From assembly GCA_037176845.1 (NCBI GenBank), contig JAYKXP010000048.1:1-64000 (forward strand): a stretch of DNA of 64,000 nt, given 5' to 3'. Origin of the DNA: Paramarasmius palmivorus. Lineage: Eukaryota; Basidiomycota; Agaricomycetes; Agaricales; Marasmiaceae. Positions within the stretch are counted from its first letter, which is position 1. Each line of letters begins with the position of its first letter. Below, in pieces: positions 35,701-47,228 of this stretch. Under the pieces are notes generated by a model. That model was not told the origin of the DNA and did no database searches. It saw nothing but the letters and a program-made list of their open reading frames with translations. The position numbers were made by a program, and so were the translations under genes.

Positions 35701-37670
35701 GAGTCGTCCATATCAATTCACGGGCGGATGTTGAACCTACGGAATATGACGAGGTATGGGCTCTCACCGTGGTGTATATTCAGGAGCTGAAAATGAAAAT
35801 GATAGTACGAAGGCTTAAAAACAGGGGAAATCCATCTCTTGGAAGAGATCCATTGTGATGATATCTTGGTCTGCGGTCACCGGTCTTGGAACTGCAGATG
35901 TGATGCACGTCGTACAGTCCAGAGGAAGATCTACAGTGTCGGATTGGCTAAGCACCAGCCCAAGTTCACTGCCATCGAATACGAAGGCCAGGAGGCACGA
36001 GAGGTCTGGGAAGAGGAGTTCCGTCACTTTTCACAAAACAGGTTCGCTACCACCTTCCCCACCCACCAACTTCACTGACAACCAGATAGATCCCCCGACG
36101 CATGGCAACTCTACGCCCTGAACCGATCCAACGTCCCGTTTTTGATCTTCCATGATGGTGAGTCCTCCCCCTTCAACAATGCTGTATATTGATCAAGTTG
36201 GCGCGATAGAGCTTGTTCCTCTTGGGCATTTCCACACACACTCGTTCTGGGGGGATCTATATGTTGAGTTATTGCGGGTGCGTTCCAAACTTGGTGTTTC
36301 CTGTGCCCGCAGAGCTAACACGCCGTTCTTTTAGATTACACTGGGTTGCTATGAGTCGGCAATATGGTTGAACACGAGAGGGGGTCTAATCCAGGGACCC
36401 GAAGGGCCTGATTTTTCCGTTCGACCTGCCGAAACACTCGATGGAATTACTATCCCATCCTCAGCAGAGATGCTACAAGACAACATTTCCTTTCAATTCT
36501 TCCAGAAATTCCCTTCAACGACGATGGACCATGTCATTGTGGAATCTGCACAGAATCATTACTCACTATCACCGCTCAAAAGCCTTTTTCGTGAAGGAGC
36601 GCTCAACATCCCACCGGAAAACACCCCGGAAACCCTCGACGGGCTCCGCATTGATACTGTATACTCCCCTTCACTGGGGGCTGTTGCGAGGTGCCGGGAT
36701 GGTGGGGCGTTGTGGGAAATGCGGGAGGAGGAGGGGTTGGTGGATAAAACGGTATTGGATGATGGGCTGATTCGGTGAGTGAGTGTGGGCGTAATGGTTC
36801 AGCTTTGGGTGCTGATTTCTAAAGTTTTAAGCTAGACGGTCCAGATGTTGATGCTCGTTTTTACTTTTACTGGCTCAGATTTCAGAGGAGTTGGATTTTA
36901 CAAAGCTCAAGGATCATTGATGGCTGCGGGATGTTGGGAACAGAGGAACAATGCTGTATGTCCTCTCCTTCACCGTGTCGACTTGGATGATTAAACTCAT
37001 ATTCCTTCCTTTGCATAGTTGTAGTTCACCCATATGCGGACCTCACTCTCCGATCAACATCATCAAGCTCCTGGAATCAACAAAGACTCTTACAATTAGA
37101 AACACCCCCGCCCATCTACCTCTTCATCTACCCTCTCCCCATGACGGTGTCTGGAACCAAGTCATGGGGGAAAAACAGAACCCACTTCTGGTCTCTTGAC
37201 GAGAATGGGCGATCTGAGATGACGGAGGAGGAATGTAGGCGATGGGGAGTTCCAGAGCTGAATGCACATGTGGATTTTCATCATCATGAGCTATATGTGT
37301 TTACATGGCCAGGCCATGTCTACCCCGCCATCCACAACTGGCAAGTCGCTCGCAGCTTCGACCCTGCCACTGCCGATTTTGCTCGAAGTTTGGGATATCC
37401 AGAGTGGGATATCCTCGTCAATAACGGAACAACGGGAAGTCGGTTTGAAGAAGTTCATGGTTAGTCAAACAATCTCCTCACAGTTGTTTGTACATTGTTA
37501 ATTTACGATTCACAGAAAACTCGTCTACTCCCGACAAGCAGAGTGACCAAAGTTTGCCGGAAGAACTTGATACATCTCCGCCGGTTGAAGGTCAGTACTC
37601 CGCTCAACGTTCTCTGTTAGTTCCACTATCTCACTTTATAGCAGCAGTCGCGATCCCTGAGCCTCCGCTC
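32708..37670. repeat. Segmental duplication, copy A (about 5 kb)
   Basis: Collinear, same-orientation match to 54121-58995. It runs from a shared block (GAACGAATCGTTGATCATGG at 32761; the equivalent at 54174 differs by one base) to a shared GATACA...GAAGGTCAGTA block near 37571 and 58890. The copies differ by scattered substitutions and small indels, so the duplication is not recent. A weaker continuation is recognisable at 38190-38340 and again at 40945-41890. Confidence 0.85.
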
Positions 37671-38000
37671 ACCACATCCGAGTCCTTGCCGAAGCCTTCA
37701 CACATCCCCGTGGCGATACCACATTCCAAGGTCAAGGTTCAACCAGGAGTCGATACTCCATTACGTGGTTGTCTCTCAGTTCCTCAACAGAAGCACTCTT
37801 ACCTTGTCGACGAGGCCAGCCGTTCACGGATTCCTATACTGACATGGCAAGCTCAGGGTAAGAGTTGGAGAAGCACATTGGATGGAGGTGCCCTCGGTGA
37901 TTCACGCGCACGCCTTGGACACTGTGAGCGTTCTGGGAAGACGCCGAAGACACAGCCGCAGCCAAAGATACAAACGAAAAGCACGAGAAAAAGGTCGTAA
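35616..38000 (+). CDS. Agaricomycete-specific multi-exon protein, copy A (function unknown)
   Basis: The start MAFNNASHFTFTG matches an agaricomycete family whose members open with a NNxSHFTxxG-like motif. Exons that join in phase are 35616-35753, 35806-36041, 36090-36157, 36210-36277 and 36335-36774; further downstream parts surround 36887-36957, 37141-37459 and 37517-38000. Landmarks: YEGLKTGEIHLLEEIH, KFTAIEYEGQEAREVWEEEF, WQLYALNRSNVPFLIFHDELVPLGHF, SFWGDLYVELL, LNTRGGLIQGPEGP, and late in the protein THFWSLDENGRSEMTEEECRRWG and WQVARSFDPATADFARSLGYP. The late exons are harder to join, and some frame uncertainty exists near 37000-37150, so the 3' half may be damaged. No enzymatic motif is visible. 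A paralogue with the same exon structure sits at 56969. Confidence 0.65.
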
Positions 38001-39439
38001 TTGTTTCTGGTAAGTGAATTGTCACGCCTCGTAGCGTTAAGAGCGTCATGCTGATCATCTATAGGTACTCTTGTTCTATGTGATTTCTTGAAAAGTACGC
38101 ACTGCGTACTTTTCGTGTTCTGATTCGTGGATGTGTTATTATTTGTCTTGTTTCCTGTACTTATGGTTTTAGGTAGTACTACGATACATGGAAGTACTTG
38201 ACTATGCGCTCTATGTAACATAATATAGCTGTTTGTTGAATCTGCGGCAGTGAAGATAGTCGCGTTCCCTGAACTGTGCGCATGACATTGATACTTGGAG
38301 AAGTAGCATGTCAGCCGAAGGACGAGATGTACAGGAGACAGAAACAAGAACTGCCACTGAGTAGAGACGTTGACTAGACGTTGGCCTACTCGATGTAGAT
38401 GACCCATTTCTGCTTCCTGAGGCCAGTGATATACTTGACGTTGAAAGGTCCGGTTGAATATCATTTGTAGAGACAAACTATTGCGACAGATTCATTTGCT
38501 GTCTCTCTACCTGCGCCGACTTGCCCGCATACTCCCGTCCAAAAGAGAGCAGAACAAACATGCCATCCGAATTCATGGCCAGTTCAACATCGACTTCGTA
38601 AGGGTATTCAGGTTTCTATTAGTACATACACGATGAATACACAGATAGTACAGGGGATATACATTACACCACCTGATGTGTGCTCGTTCAGTCCTTTGTC
38701 AGTTGAAGCTCCATCCAGCACGAGCACCATTTCCTTCGATCCTTTGTCTTTCTCCCCCGCTGCACCGACACCACTAGCCCTAGCCGCCCTAGGCTCTTCC
38801 TCACCCCCAACTTCCTTTTCTTCATACTCTACATCCCGCACACACAACGCCCTGCCATCCGAGTACCCCGATTCAGAACCTACACCGCCGTCAACATACT
38901 TGATCTCATGTCGGGAACAACATGCACAAGACATACCTGTACTCAACAAGTGTCTCCAATCATGCGATACCATGACATAGAGCGTGGACGACGGAACGAA
39001 TTCTCGCTCAATCATCCCGTTTCTTGGCCCAGGATGAGGATACTCAAGAGCCGGTAGACGATCCCTGAACACGCCTCGCAGCTCGAGGCTGTCTTTGCTC
39101 GACCTGTTGACGCGAGAGACGGACCACATGCGCTTGACGCCCCATTCAAATCGTCCAATCGAGCGCCAAGGGCATCGTCAAATGTGGATCTTTTACAGAT
39201 CTTCTTCTCGCCATACCGCGGGTGTTCTGACGTCCTGTAATGTGAATAACATCAGTACGCGAGGCTATTCAAGAACGCGATGAATAGGTATGAACTCGCG
39301 AAATGAGTGTTCCTCGGTTCCTCAAGCTAAATCAATAGTTTGGTTAGCCTCGCCGCCCAAAGTGCACTTTAAGTCGAAAGAGAAACCTACCAGTCAAAAA
39401 TACACCTTCTCTTCTTCACCGGTACCCCCCAAACCACCT
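38001..39439. other. No supported gene
   Basis: A minus-strand frame at 38608-39129 is long (173 codons) and Glu/Gly/Ser-rich, but it has no domain and no counterpart in copy B. It could be an exon of an unidentified gene. 38190-38340 has weak similarity to 59196-59690, which extends the segmental duplication. Confidence 0.35.
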
Positions 39440-40330
39440 CTTGGGCTTGACGCTCCAAGGCCTTGAGCCTGAGGTACGTTCAACTATTTCTTACCCGAGC
39501 ACATCCAGAATAGGATCATACACATTCTCCGTTTTGAACCATCTTTGTATGATACTGTCCTGTCGAGGGTTCTGTTTGGACCACTCGATGAGGCCACTTT
39601 TGCTGAAAATGGGCCTTAATCAACTCGTCTAGTAGAATTAGAGGCAGAACAATAAACTCACTGTTTCACCGCCTCCACAACCTCGCCTATCCGCCTCAGT
39701 ACCCTCGAGAGGTACAGTTTTGTTTGGATGACTACCATAACCCCTTCGCCGCCTTCTGCCCGGGTTTCAGTCTCAAGAACGCTCTCCAAGACACCCCTGG
39801 CTTCGACGTCCCGTGTGCGTGTACGAGTGAAAATTTCACGGTATAAGGCGTAGATTTCTCTGTCAGGGTTTTGTGTTAGGTGTTACCGTTGCGAGATGAA
39901 CGAAACGTACAAATCGTTGACCACAGCCCCTCCTCCAACCTTCAGGATGTGCAAAATAGCCTCTTCAGGGCGGTTGATTTGAGGTGAACTAGGAAAAGAG
40001 TTGTTATTGGCCGCAGTCTATGTGAAAATGGGGATTGGAGGCGTACATGATGGTACGAGATCCAAATCCAAAATTCAGCCTGGGTAAAGAGTAGAGCTGA
40101 TGGACTATGAAATCTCGTGTACTAAAGGGAGCGGGTACTAGTAGGTCTGAGATAGAAAAAGAAACAAATAAGAAAAAAGTGGGCAGCGGATAATCATGAC
40201 CTACTGTTTTCCTCGCGTCAGAGATGGTAACACGATGGCCAAAGCGGATGGGAGGCGGGATGATAAAACACACGATTCGAGTCTCGAGAAGACTTGGGTC
40301 TTGGAGCTTGGAGGCGTGTTATGGTTGTGT
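39440..40330 (-). pseudogene. Fragment of an unidentified helical protein family
   Basis: Minus-strand exon-like pieces with plausible splice sites read SPQINRPEEAILHILKVGG, then EIYALYREIFTRTRTRDVEA, TKLYLSRVLRRIGEVVEAVKQ, and GLIEWSKQNPRQDSIIQRWF. The same order of motifs recurs at 43200-43810 (LAHINHPEDALPH, GEMLSRTKSRDTQAKAVMER, YLSRILRRMGEADEAEKQ, MLRRWFETEGPKDPVFQSLG). It is therefore a real family, probably helical and perhaps TPR-like, with its N-terminal part missing or unrecognised. This copy has longer open exons than the one at 43 kb. It could still be part of a functional gene. Confidence 0.45.
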
Positions 40331-40944
40331 CACGTCGAGACTTGCAAGGGAATCGGGCTTGGTTGGCAGTGGGAGTCATTTCATTGCACTTTGTGTTCGC
40401 CTATTCAAATATTCAAGCCTGGTTGACGAACGACATACGCTCTGAAGGATATTGTTGGTTTGCTGCGACTTGAGACGAAGTGGGATTTTGGATGACATGG
40501 TGAGAAGGGAACAAGGAGACTCAGAGACGGATACCGTAAGCGCTCTTGATAACCCTTTCACTCACGACGAACACGATAGATCCTCCTCCATTCAGACAAG
40601 ACCACTGGCCAGCTACAACACGACAAAAACTCCATCTCACCATCAATACACGGTTTGTCAAGCTCTCAAGCTCTCAAGATTTCAAAACCTGGTCTCCCGA
40701 GCTCTCTACTCCTTCCACATTCAGCCTACTTCCCCAGCTCTTTCACGAATAATCACGCTCAACGTCTCGCGCACCACCTCAATGGCTTCGTATTTCCTCA
40801 GTCCCGATTCCTCAGCCTGCGTCAGTTGAGGTCATACTTCACATTCTCCAAGACCGCGCTTGACGTTGAAATTCGCCGGTCCCGGTCAACTCTCTTCCTT
40901 CCTTCTCTATACGCCGCCGTTCCCCGGAATCCATCCGACATCTA

Positions 40945-41890
40945 AAGTCTCTTTTAGGATACAGAGGAAATCTTGCGCCTACAACAATGAATGCCAACTA
41001 CGCCACCTACCACCCATGCCTATGATCAAATACCTCCACGCTCCAGCCTCCTCACCACGCTCCTCACTCCATCAGGTACCTTCCTCCTCATCCACTCCTT
41101 CCATGACGATTTCCTCCAGCAACACGTATTCATGAGACGCGCTGATTCTACGGTCTGCCTAGCGGCCCAGGTATCGCAAGTACTCCATGACACGAGAGAC
41201 CTCGATGAAGATGGGGAGACAAGGTCGAGAAAACTTCGGGGGGTTGGATGGTAGAACTGCAAGGACTGGTTGAATAGTTACCTTTTGAAAGGGCGGGGTG
41301 ATGGGCTCGACAGGTCAGTTTTCTTGCTCCTCGTTTTCTTGACGAGACTGATTATCCTCAAGGGAAGGACGTAGAGATAGCGCAAAATACCCCGTTGTGC
41401 GCACACCTGAAGACTGCAGAAATCAATATCCCATATATCACAGACTGAGTATTTCATCGCCCTTTCTCCGCCTGTTGTCCTTTGCTGATATGAGCATCCT
41501 AGGCCCGACTCTTCAGCAAGAGTTGTCGTATATACAACCTATACCAGCTACCGTTATCAGCAGGATTCGTTGAATGTACTCCCTCTCCCGTCTTTCCTCT
41601 CAAAAGTTAATACTTATAGCATAACCATCGTCGCATAGGTACGCCAAACAAACGTGTAAAAACTATCAGCACCGGCTCTTCGCTTGGTTGAAACCTCATG
41701 CCGGTGTATGCAAGGTGGAAGGAACAGGGACGAGAGTGCCGATAATCGCTGGGGCACTTTATAGTATGTATTATTTCTTAGCTACTACCCCCATTACACC
41801 AACATTGTCCGCTCTTTCCGCCATTTCTGTATGCCCACTGGTTCAGAGAACGCATGCTGACCAGATACTACTTGCAGCCTCCATATAGCC
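40945..41890. repeat. Duplicated block related to 62770-63720
   Basis: Same-orientation match (shared CATGCCTATGATC/CTATGCCTATGCC-type tract, GACGATTTCCTCCA against GAAGATTCCCTCCA, CTTTCTCC.CCTGTTG.CCTTTGCTGATATGAG, and CCCCTCGAA.GCTGTCTTC). It lies at the same relative distance from copies A and B of the larger duplication. No intact gene is seen in either block. Confidence 0.65.
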
Positions 41891-43199
41891 CCTCGAACGC
41901 TGTCTTCATCATATAGCACTGTGCCTTACTTCTCAGGCGCTTTATCTTCATGACCAAGGATGTAGACCATACAGAATGACATTTCTACAATAACGATGTA
42001 CAAAGACATAGCTAATGAATATCAGAACGATGAGCAAAACCGCGCGAACCCTGAGGCCTGAAGTCTACCGAGGCTCCTCTATCATTAGCGGTGCCTTTTC
42101 TGGTACAGTTTTCTCCGCCAGCGGTTCGCTAGCAGGGGTACAAACATGAAAAAAAAGCCAGAGATCCCATATAAGGTACCGCCAGGTACGCCACATGCGG
42201 TTGAAAGAAGACGAACTTCGCCCTTCTTGGAAGGTCGTCAAAGCGCTCTCGAAGACGTCGAGTCGACCTCATGTTGAGCGCGCCGCTAGTTGACATTCGC
42301 AATCCCCAAAGAACGTGATCTTTCACGAGAAAGGTCCTGCTATTGCGGCATAGTGGGATGTATAATTTGTTATTCTCGACGTTGAGTTTAGAGGCTAGAA
42401 GAAGGGAAATACCCATGGAAGTGGGTTCGGTGTTCGTCGCTCATGTCTCGAAGTTTTTGTGGTTCTCGATACTTGGAATATCGCCCGTAAGCCGCAAACC
42501 ATCGCCTTCCGGTTGAACGTTGGACTTTGACGGCTCCCAGATGGAATGTCTGTGCCTGCTCCTCCTTCTCGCTCCGTTCCTGGATGCCTGTACGTAAATA
42601 GACGATACAAGTCGATACAAGCACACCTCCAGCGGTGCGGATGATGGGTATGTCCATCTGTTTATGATGCCTATCTGCTCGTCTCTATCGAGGACATCTA
42701 TCCCGCTAGACGAGGGAACGTATTCCACGAGCATGATAAGGATACTATGTGTTTTTCCTCGCTCAGCGTTGAGAGCGTGACAGGTGGCATCATGGGCAAA
42801 GATGGAGTTTTTGTATAGTCCACTCGTGAACGCATTTGCTGTCTTGAGGTGAGGTGCATTTGAGGGATTCGGCTTTTCGGAGGTCGGCGGCGTGTTCGCT
42901 GGTGTTGGTGTGACCAAAGATATAGACTCGGGGGCGAATAACACGCGCAGTTTGACCTAAACACCGGATGGTCATGAGCTTCTATTCGGCAGCGGTATCA
43001 AGGTGTCTGAGATACGTACTTGTGAGAAGGATAATTAATCTTCGACTTGACATTTTCTTGAACTGATAAGCAGTCAAGCCAGGTCTCGATCCAAGATGTG
43101 TATAGTCGTACATACCAGTAATACACATACAGACATTCCGAACAATTCATCAACTTGAACGACAAACCTTCCCCTTCTTCACCCCTCTTATACACTATC
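41891..43199. other. No supported gene
   Basis: Several overlapping minus-strand frames lie at 42129-42975, but none has a recognisable domain. Probably a decayed continuation of the gene family seen at 43200-44400. Confidence 0.35.
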
Positions 43200-44400
43200 G
43201 CCATCCGTTACAAAGCCTTGTATGAAGGTACATTCCGCTTATCGTTGAGCCACTTCAAAGCTTCATACCCCCAAGGCTCTGAAAAACGGGATCTTTTGGG
43301 CCTTCCGTCTCAAACCACCTTCGAAGCATGTAATCTGGGATGAGCTTGGGGTTCTTCTTGAACTACTTGATGAGGTACATTTCGCTGTATATAGTCATTT
43401 TAGCCTCCGTCGTTGTGCCAAGACGCACACCGAGCACTCACTGTTTTTCCGCCTCGTCTGCCTCACCCATTCGACGCAGTATACGGGAGAGGTACTTTTG
43501 CTTGGACAGATATAACCTTGCCATTGGCGTTATCTTGACCCCACTTGACCAATATCCCGGACGATCCTCTCCATGACTGCTTTGGCTTGAGTATCCCGGG
43601 ATTTGGTACGCGATAGCATCTCGCCGTACCGAGCATAAACTTCCCTGTGTAGAATAGGGTCGATGAGTTGAAAGATGCTACTGTAGTGACAATTTGCCAC
43701 TTACAAATTCCGAGGGAACACGTCCTCGGTTAACCCTTAGCTAGGCTCTTGAAACCGAGCTCCATATGCGGCAAGGCGTCTTCAGGATGATTGATGTGTG
43801 CTAACCTAGGTGGTAGAGTAGAAAGAAGGTGAGCGGCGTCGACGAATCCGATGAAGGGAGATATACGGACATGAGATAGCCCATAATCTTGATCCGACTC
43901 TGGTTCTCCTGCACGCAGCGCAAAGTAGCCGTACCATGAACGACTTTGTGTACATCGACACAGTCCCGTCTTTCTGTCCTATAACACCCCAAAGTTGTGC
44001 ATCCGAGGCTTCTGTTACTGCGACTGATCTCTGCTCCAGAGCCCATAGACAGAGGGGTTGTAGGTCTTCCGGTACTGCCAAGTTTCAACAGATCAGCCTT
44101 ATCACAAAGTTTCACGAGAGAATACAACGTACCATCCGTCTCCTTACAGAACTTAGGAACCAGATAGTGATACATGATCGCTGGATGTATCACACCCTGG
44201 CCTGTTATGTGACACTTGGTTGGCAGTGGACCTTTTCACAGTTCGATGGCTCAACACGTAGTTAGTAACTTGAAGTCAAGATCCAACCAAAATACTCACC
44301 ACCACGCTTGGCTTCTTCTCTTACCTTTGCGAGAGCTGGCATTCGGAGTTCAAAGTCTTGTGCGACCATTGAATTCGCTAACATGGATGATAGATGTGCG
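43200..44400 (-). pseudogene. Decayed copy of the unidentified helical family
   Basis: Read 5' to 3' on the minus strand, segments can be followed in shifting frames: FELRMPALAKVREEAKRGG, KGPLPTKCHITGQGVIHP, MYHYLVPKFCKETDGTLYSL, LLKLGSTGRPTTPL, then in another frame CLWALEQRSVAVTEASDAQL and QKDGTVSMYTKSFMVRLLC, then LAHINHPEDALPHMEL and the motifs shared with 39440-40330. A frameshift between TTPL and CLWALEQ, and stops within later exons, mark it as a pseudogene. The first two segments recur at 25051-25345. Confidence 0.55.
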
Positions 44401-45975
44401 TTAAAGATTTTGGACGGTCGAAAGCCGTTGAATCAATCCGCTCGTGAAGGTCATCGGTGGCTTTCCTTGAGCCAGTCTGGATACGCGTTGCGCGAGGTTT
44501 GCGAATGTGTTCGTACATAGCCAGACCGGCTTTAGCGTCGTTCATGAATTGTAGATGATCGTTTCGAGAAGACAAGACCGAGAAGACCGGCATCGTCAAA
44601 AGCTTGACATGCCTTGGGTTTGTGAGGCTTTAGAAAATAGATCGGTATGCAGACATTGGATTGCGAAGATATTTACTAACCATCGACGTCCCCGAGAAGA
44701 CCAATCTCCCCTTGACCCAGTAAGGATAGGGCTTGTGCAGGTACGGTCTCCGTGGCATGTGCTCGATAGAGTTTTTATGTAGGTTCTTTGCATCTTCGTG
44801 TAGACAGTCCTTGTACGTTCCAACTAGAATCTCCTCGACAGCAACTTCTTTGAACTAGAATCCCTCAGAGTCATATTGGAGTGCATATTCGGCGGGCAGT
44901 CGAGGGACGTCACGTCTATGGGTTCATGGAAATGAGTTCAAAGAGCACCTCTGGACATAGTTCGCAACAAACCTCCGCCAGATACGCTGGAAATAACACT
45001 CTTGAACTATTTGTTGATGCTGTTTATGAAGATGAGCTATAGACACCCCGGGGGAGAGCTGGTGAAGACATACTCAGGCACTCCGAATCCTCCCCAGATT
45101 TGGGTGGCTGGATCTAGACTATAGTCGACCAAACCAAGCCTCTTCACATCCTTAGTAAGAACGTTGCACCTGAAGCAAGTCTGAGGAACGGAGACCATGT
45201 CAGGGATGACACCAAGACCAGTGCGAACTTTTGACTACAACGGCGAGTCAGTACATCTACAGTATCGCAAGGATGGAAAGACAAACCCTGCCATCAGCTC
45301 CGATGATCATATCCGCCTTAATGGTCTCTCCATTTGCGAACGTTGCAGTGCCCTCCTCAGTATCGACGTGTTCGCAAATATAGTCCGCGTTGACTTCGAC
45401 AAGTTCACCTTCACCTTCCGGAGATGTAGCAGCAGTCAAAAGCATCTTGTGCAAATCCTGACGATGGACCATGTCTGCTTCCTGTGAATGTTTTACTCAG
45501 CACCCGTCGCGGAAAGAGCAAGATCATGGAACGTACATATCCCCAGACTTCTTTGTAATTCTCCATCTTGTATTCGGCCGTGATTTCACCTGTTTTCCAA
45601 TCTCACATCTTGTACGACAGGGCTTTCAATAGACATATCGCAGGCCCATTCATAACGTCATTTTGCGCCAATTGCGGTGGTGGTAATGGAAGCTCCGACT
45701 TCAATTGTGAAGTTTCGTCGTCCGTAGATGGTCACTGTTGAAAATATGAATCGATGAGCTGTGTCAGATTCAGTATCAAATACCTTTGTGACCGGCGCGT
45801 CGAAGTGAGCAAAGCAGCGAGACCACCTAGACCACCTAGGCACCACCGATGACAGCAAACGTTGAGCGTTTTAAAATCTGGCGTATACATGGTGACCTGA
45901 GATGCGAAAGGTGTCGTAGGAGAAGGTAGAGGCATTGTGATATGCGTCAGGCGGTGAAGAAAGATTTTATACAAG
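44401..45975 (-). pseudogene. FAD-dependent monooxygenase (salicylate hydroxylase-like) pseudogene
   Basis: The family oxidises aromatic substrates using FAD and NAD(P)H. Pieces in family order: FKTLNV with a damaged Rossmann glycine motif (GGLGGLAALL needs frame changes), TIYGRRNFTIEVGA, MVHRQDLHKMLLTAA, TATFANGETIKADMIIGADG, SQVRTGLGVIPDMVSVPQTC, KRLGLVDYSLDPATQIWGGFG, LHKPYPYWVKGRLVFSG (where the family has GDAAHPM) and GLAMYEHIRKPRATRIQ. The region between the WVKGR and GLAMYEH segments is shortened, the GDAAH motif is lost, and stops and frameshifts occur throughout. It is clearly recognisable but not functional. Confidence 0.72.
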
Positions 45976-46574
45976 TGGGCAGAAACCTAGATTGAGCGAC
46001 AGTCTTCATGAATATTTATCCCAGGAGGTCGTAACTTTTCGAGTCTGCATTGCACCCGAGCATTAGTTTTCGCGTCGCCGCGGCCGGTTTCGTTGAAGAC
46101 AAGTAGATAGAATGACATCTTGGATGCATAGCTTCCGCGCCTGCAAGGTCAATATCGGGATCAAGTGAACGCGACTTGTATGAGTTCACACTAACCATAG
46201 ATACTCCCAAGACTCCAGTTCATCTGGTTAGTATGCCCTCTTGCCCGATGCAAATATGCCATAGTTCATGCTATAAGTAGATGAGGATGCGTTGAGTAAA
46301 TCGCTCTGCTAGCAGGTCATATTTGCCGCTTACCTGGTGAGCATATTTGGCTCAGCAATACACGACCGTGACGGGTAGATTTCGGGACGTGGACGTCAAG
46401 TGCAAAACGAAAATTTCATCAAACCCCAATTAGGCTAGCCAACACGTGGTTATCTTATCTTACATTCAGAGAATACATAGGCCAAATTCAACGAGCTTAG
46501 CCTAGCTCAGCCAACATTTCCATGCTGATCATATTCAAGCCCCGTTTATCCACAAGCTTTCTGCACTCGTCTCG

Positions 46575-47228
46575 CCTCTTAGATCTTAACCTCTACCGCA
46601 CCATAGTCCAGCACAGCAGCTTCGGGTAACCCCGTGAGTCGACACAATTCAATAACAGCTTGTGTATGACCTCTACGGGTAAGTAGACCATCTTCTCGGG
46701 CACGAAGAGGTAAGGTGGCCTGGACGCGTAAAGTCTGCAGCGGTGCTCATGGGTGAGGCAAGAGGGCGATCAGTGGGTGTTCAATGGTGTGCTGATATAC
46801 CTGTCGTTGTCCCTGGGTGTGGTGTTGTTAGTTCTAATCCAGATGGAAGAATGAGGGAACATGCCGTGTTTGTAGTCGACAGAAACAGCGAACGCAATTG
46901 AGCTTCTTCGCTGACCATCAGAGACAGCTGAAGCCCTTCAAGGTGTTGTGCTAGAAGATATACACACAAAGCCACTGCAAGACGAGATGTAAGCGACAGA
47001 TTGGGTGAAAGGGCAGAGTACTACATACCCAATGAATCTGATCATGATCATCGATGTCATCTTCTCCGTTGTTATATGGGTCACAACGATGATGAGATCT
47101 CCTTCGTTCTCTTTGTCCTCGTCATCCATTACAATGAGGAATTCCTCGTCTTTGAAAGCTGCCAAGGCGTCTTCGATGTCGTCAAAGTAAGATGAAGTTT
47201 TGATGCCGTTTGTTAGTTTCCTCGTCAT
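46575..47228 (-). pseudogene. RIB3: 3,4-dihydroxy-2-butanone 4-phosphate synthase (RIB3-like) pseudogene
   Basis: The functional enzyme converts ribulose 5-phosphate for riboflavin synthesis. Recognisable: [34 protein letters not shown] with the acidic metal-binding residues, ITTEKM, GFVCIS, then VDYKHG spliced to GTTTGISAH, DFTRPGH, REDGLLTRRGHTQAVIELCR and LTGLPEAAVLDYG. A stop and short insertion follow GISAH, and a 2-nt loss after TRPGH shifts the frame. The intron inside YKHG|TTTG is still readable, with a GC donor, a CTAAC branch site and a CAG acceptor. This is a decayed copy and presumably not the organism's only RIB3. Confidence 0.75.
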
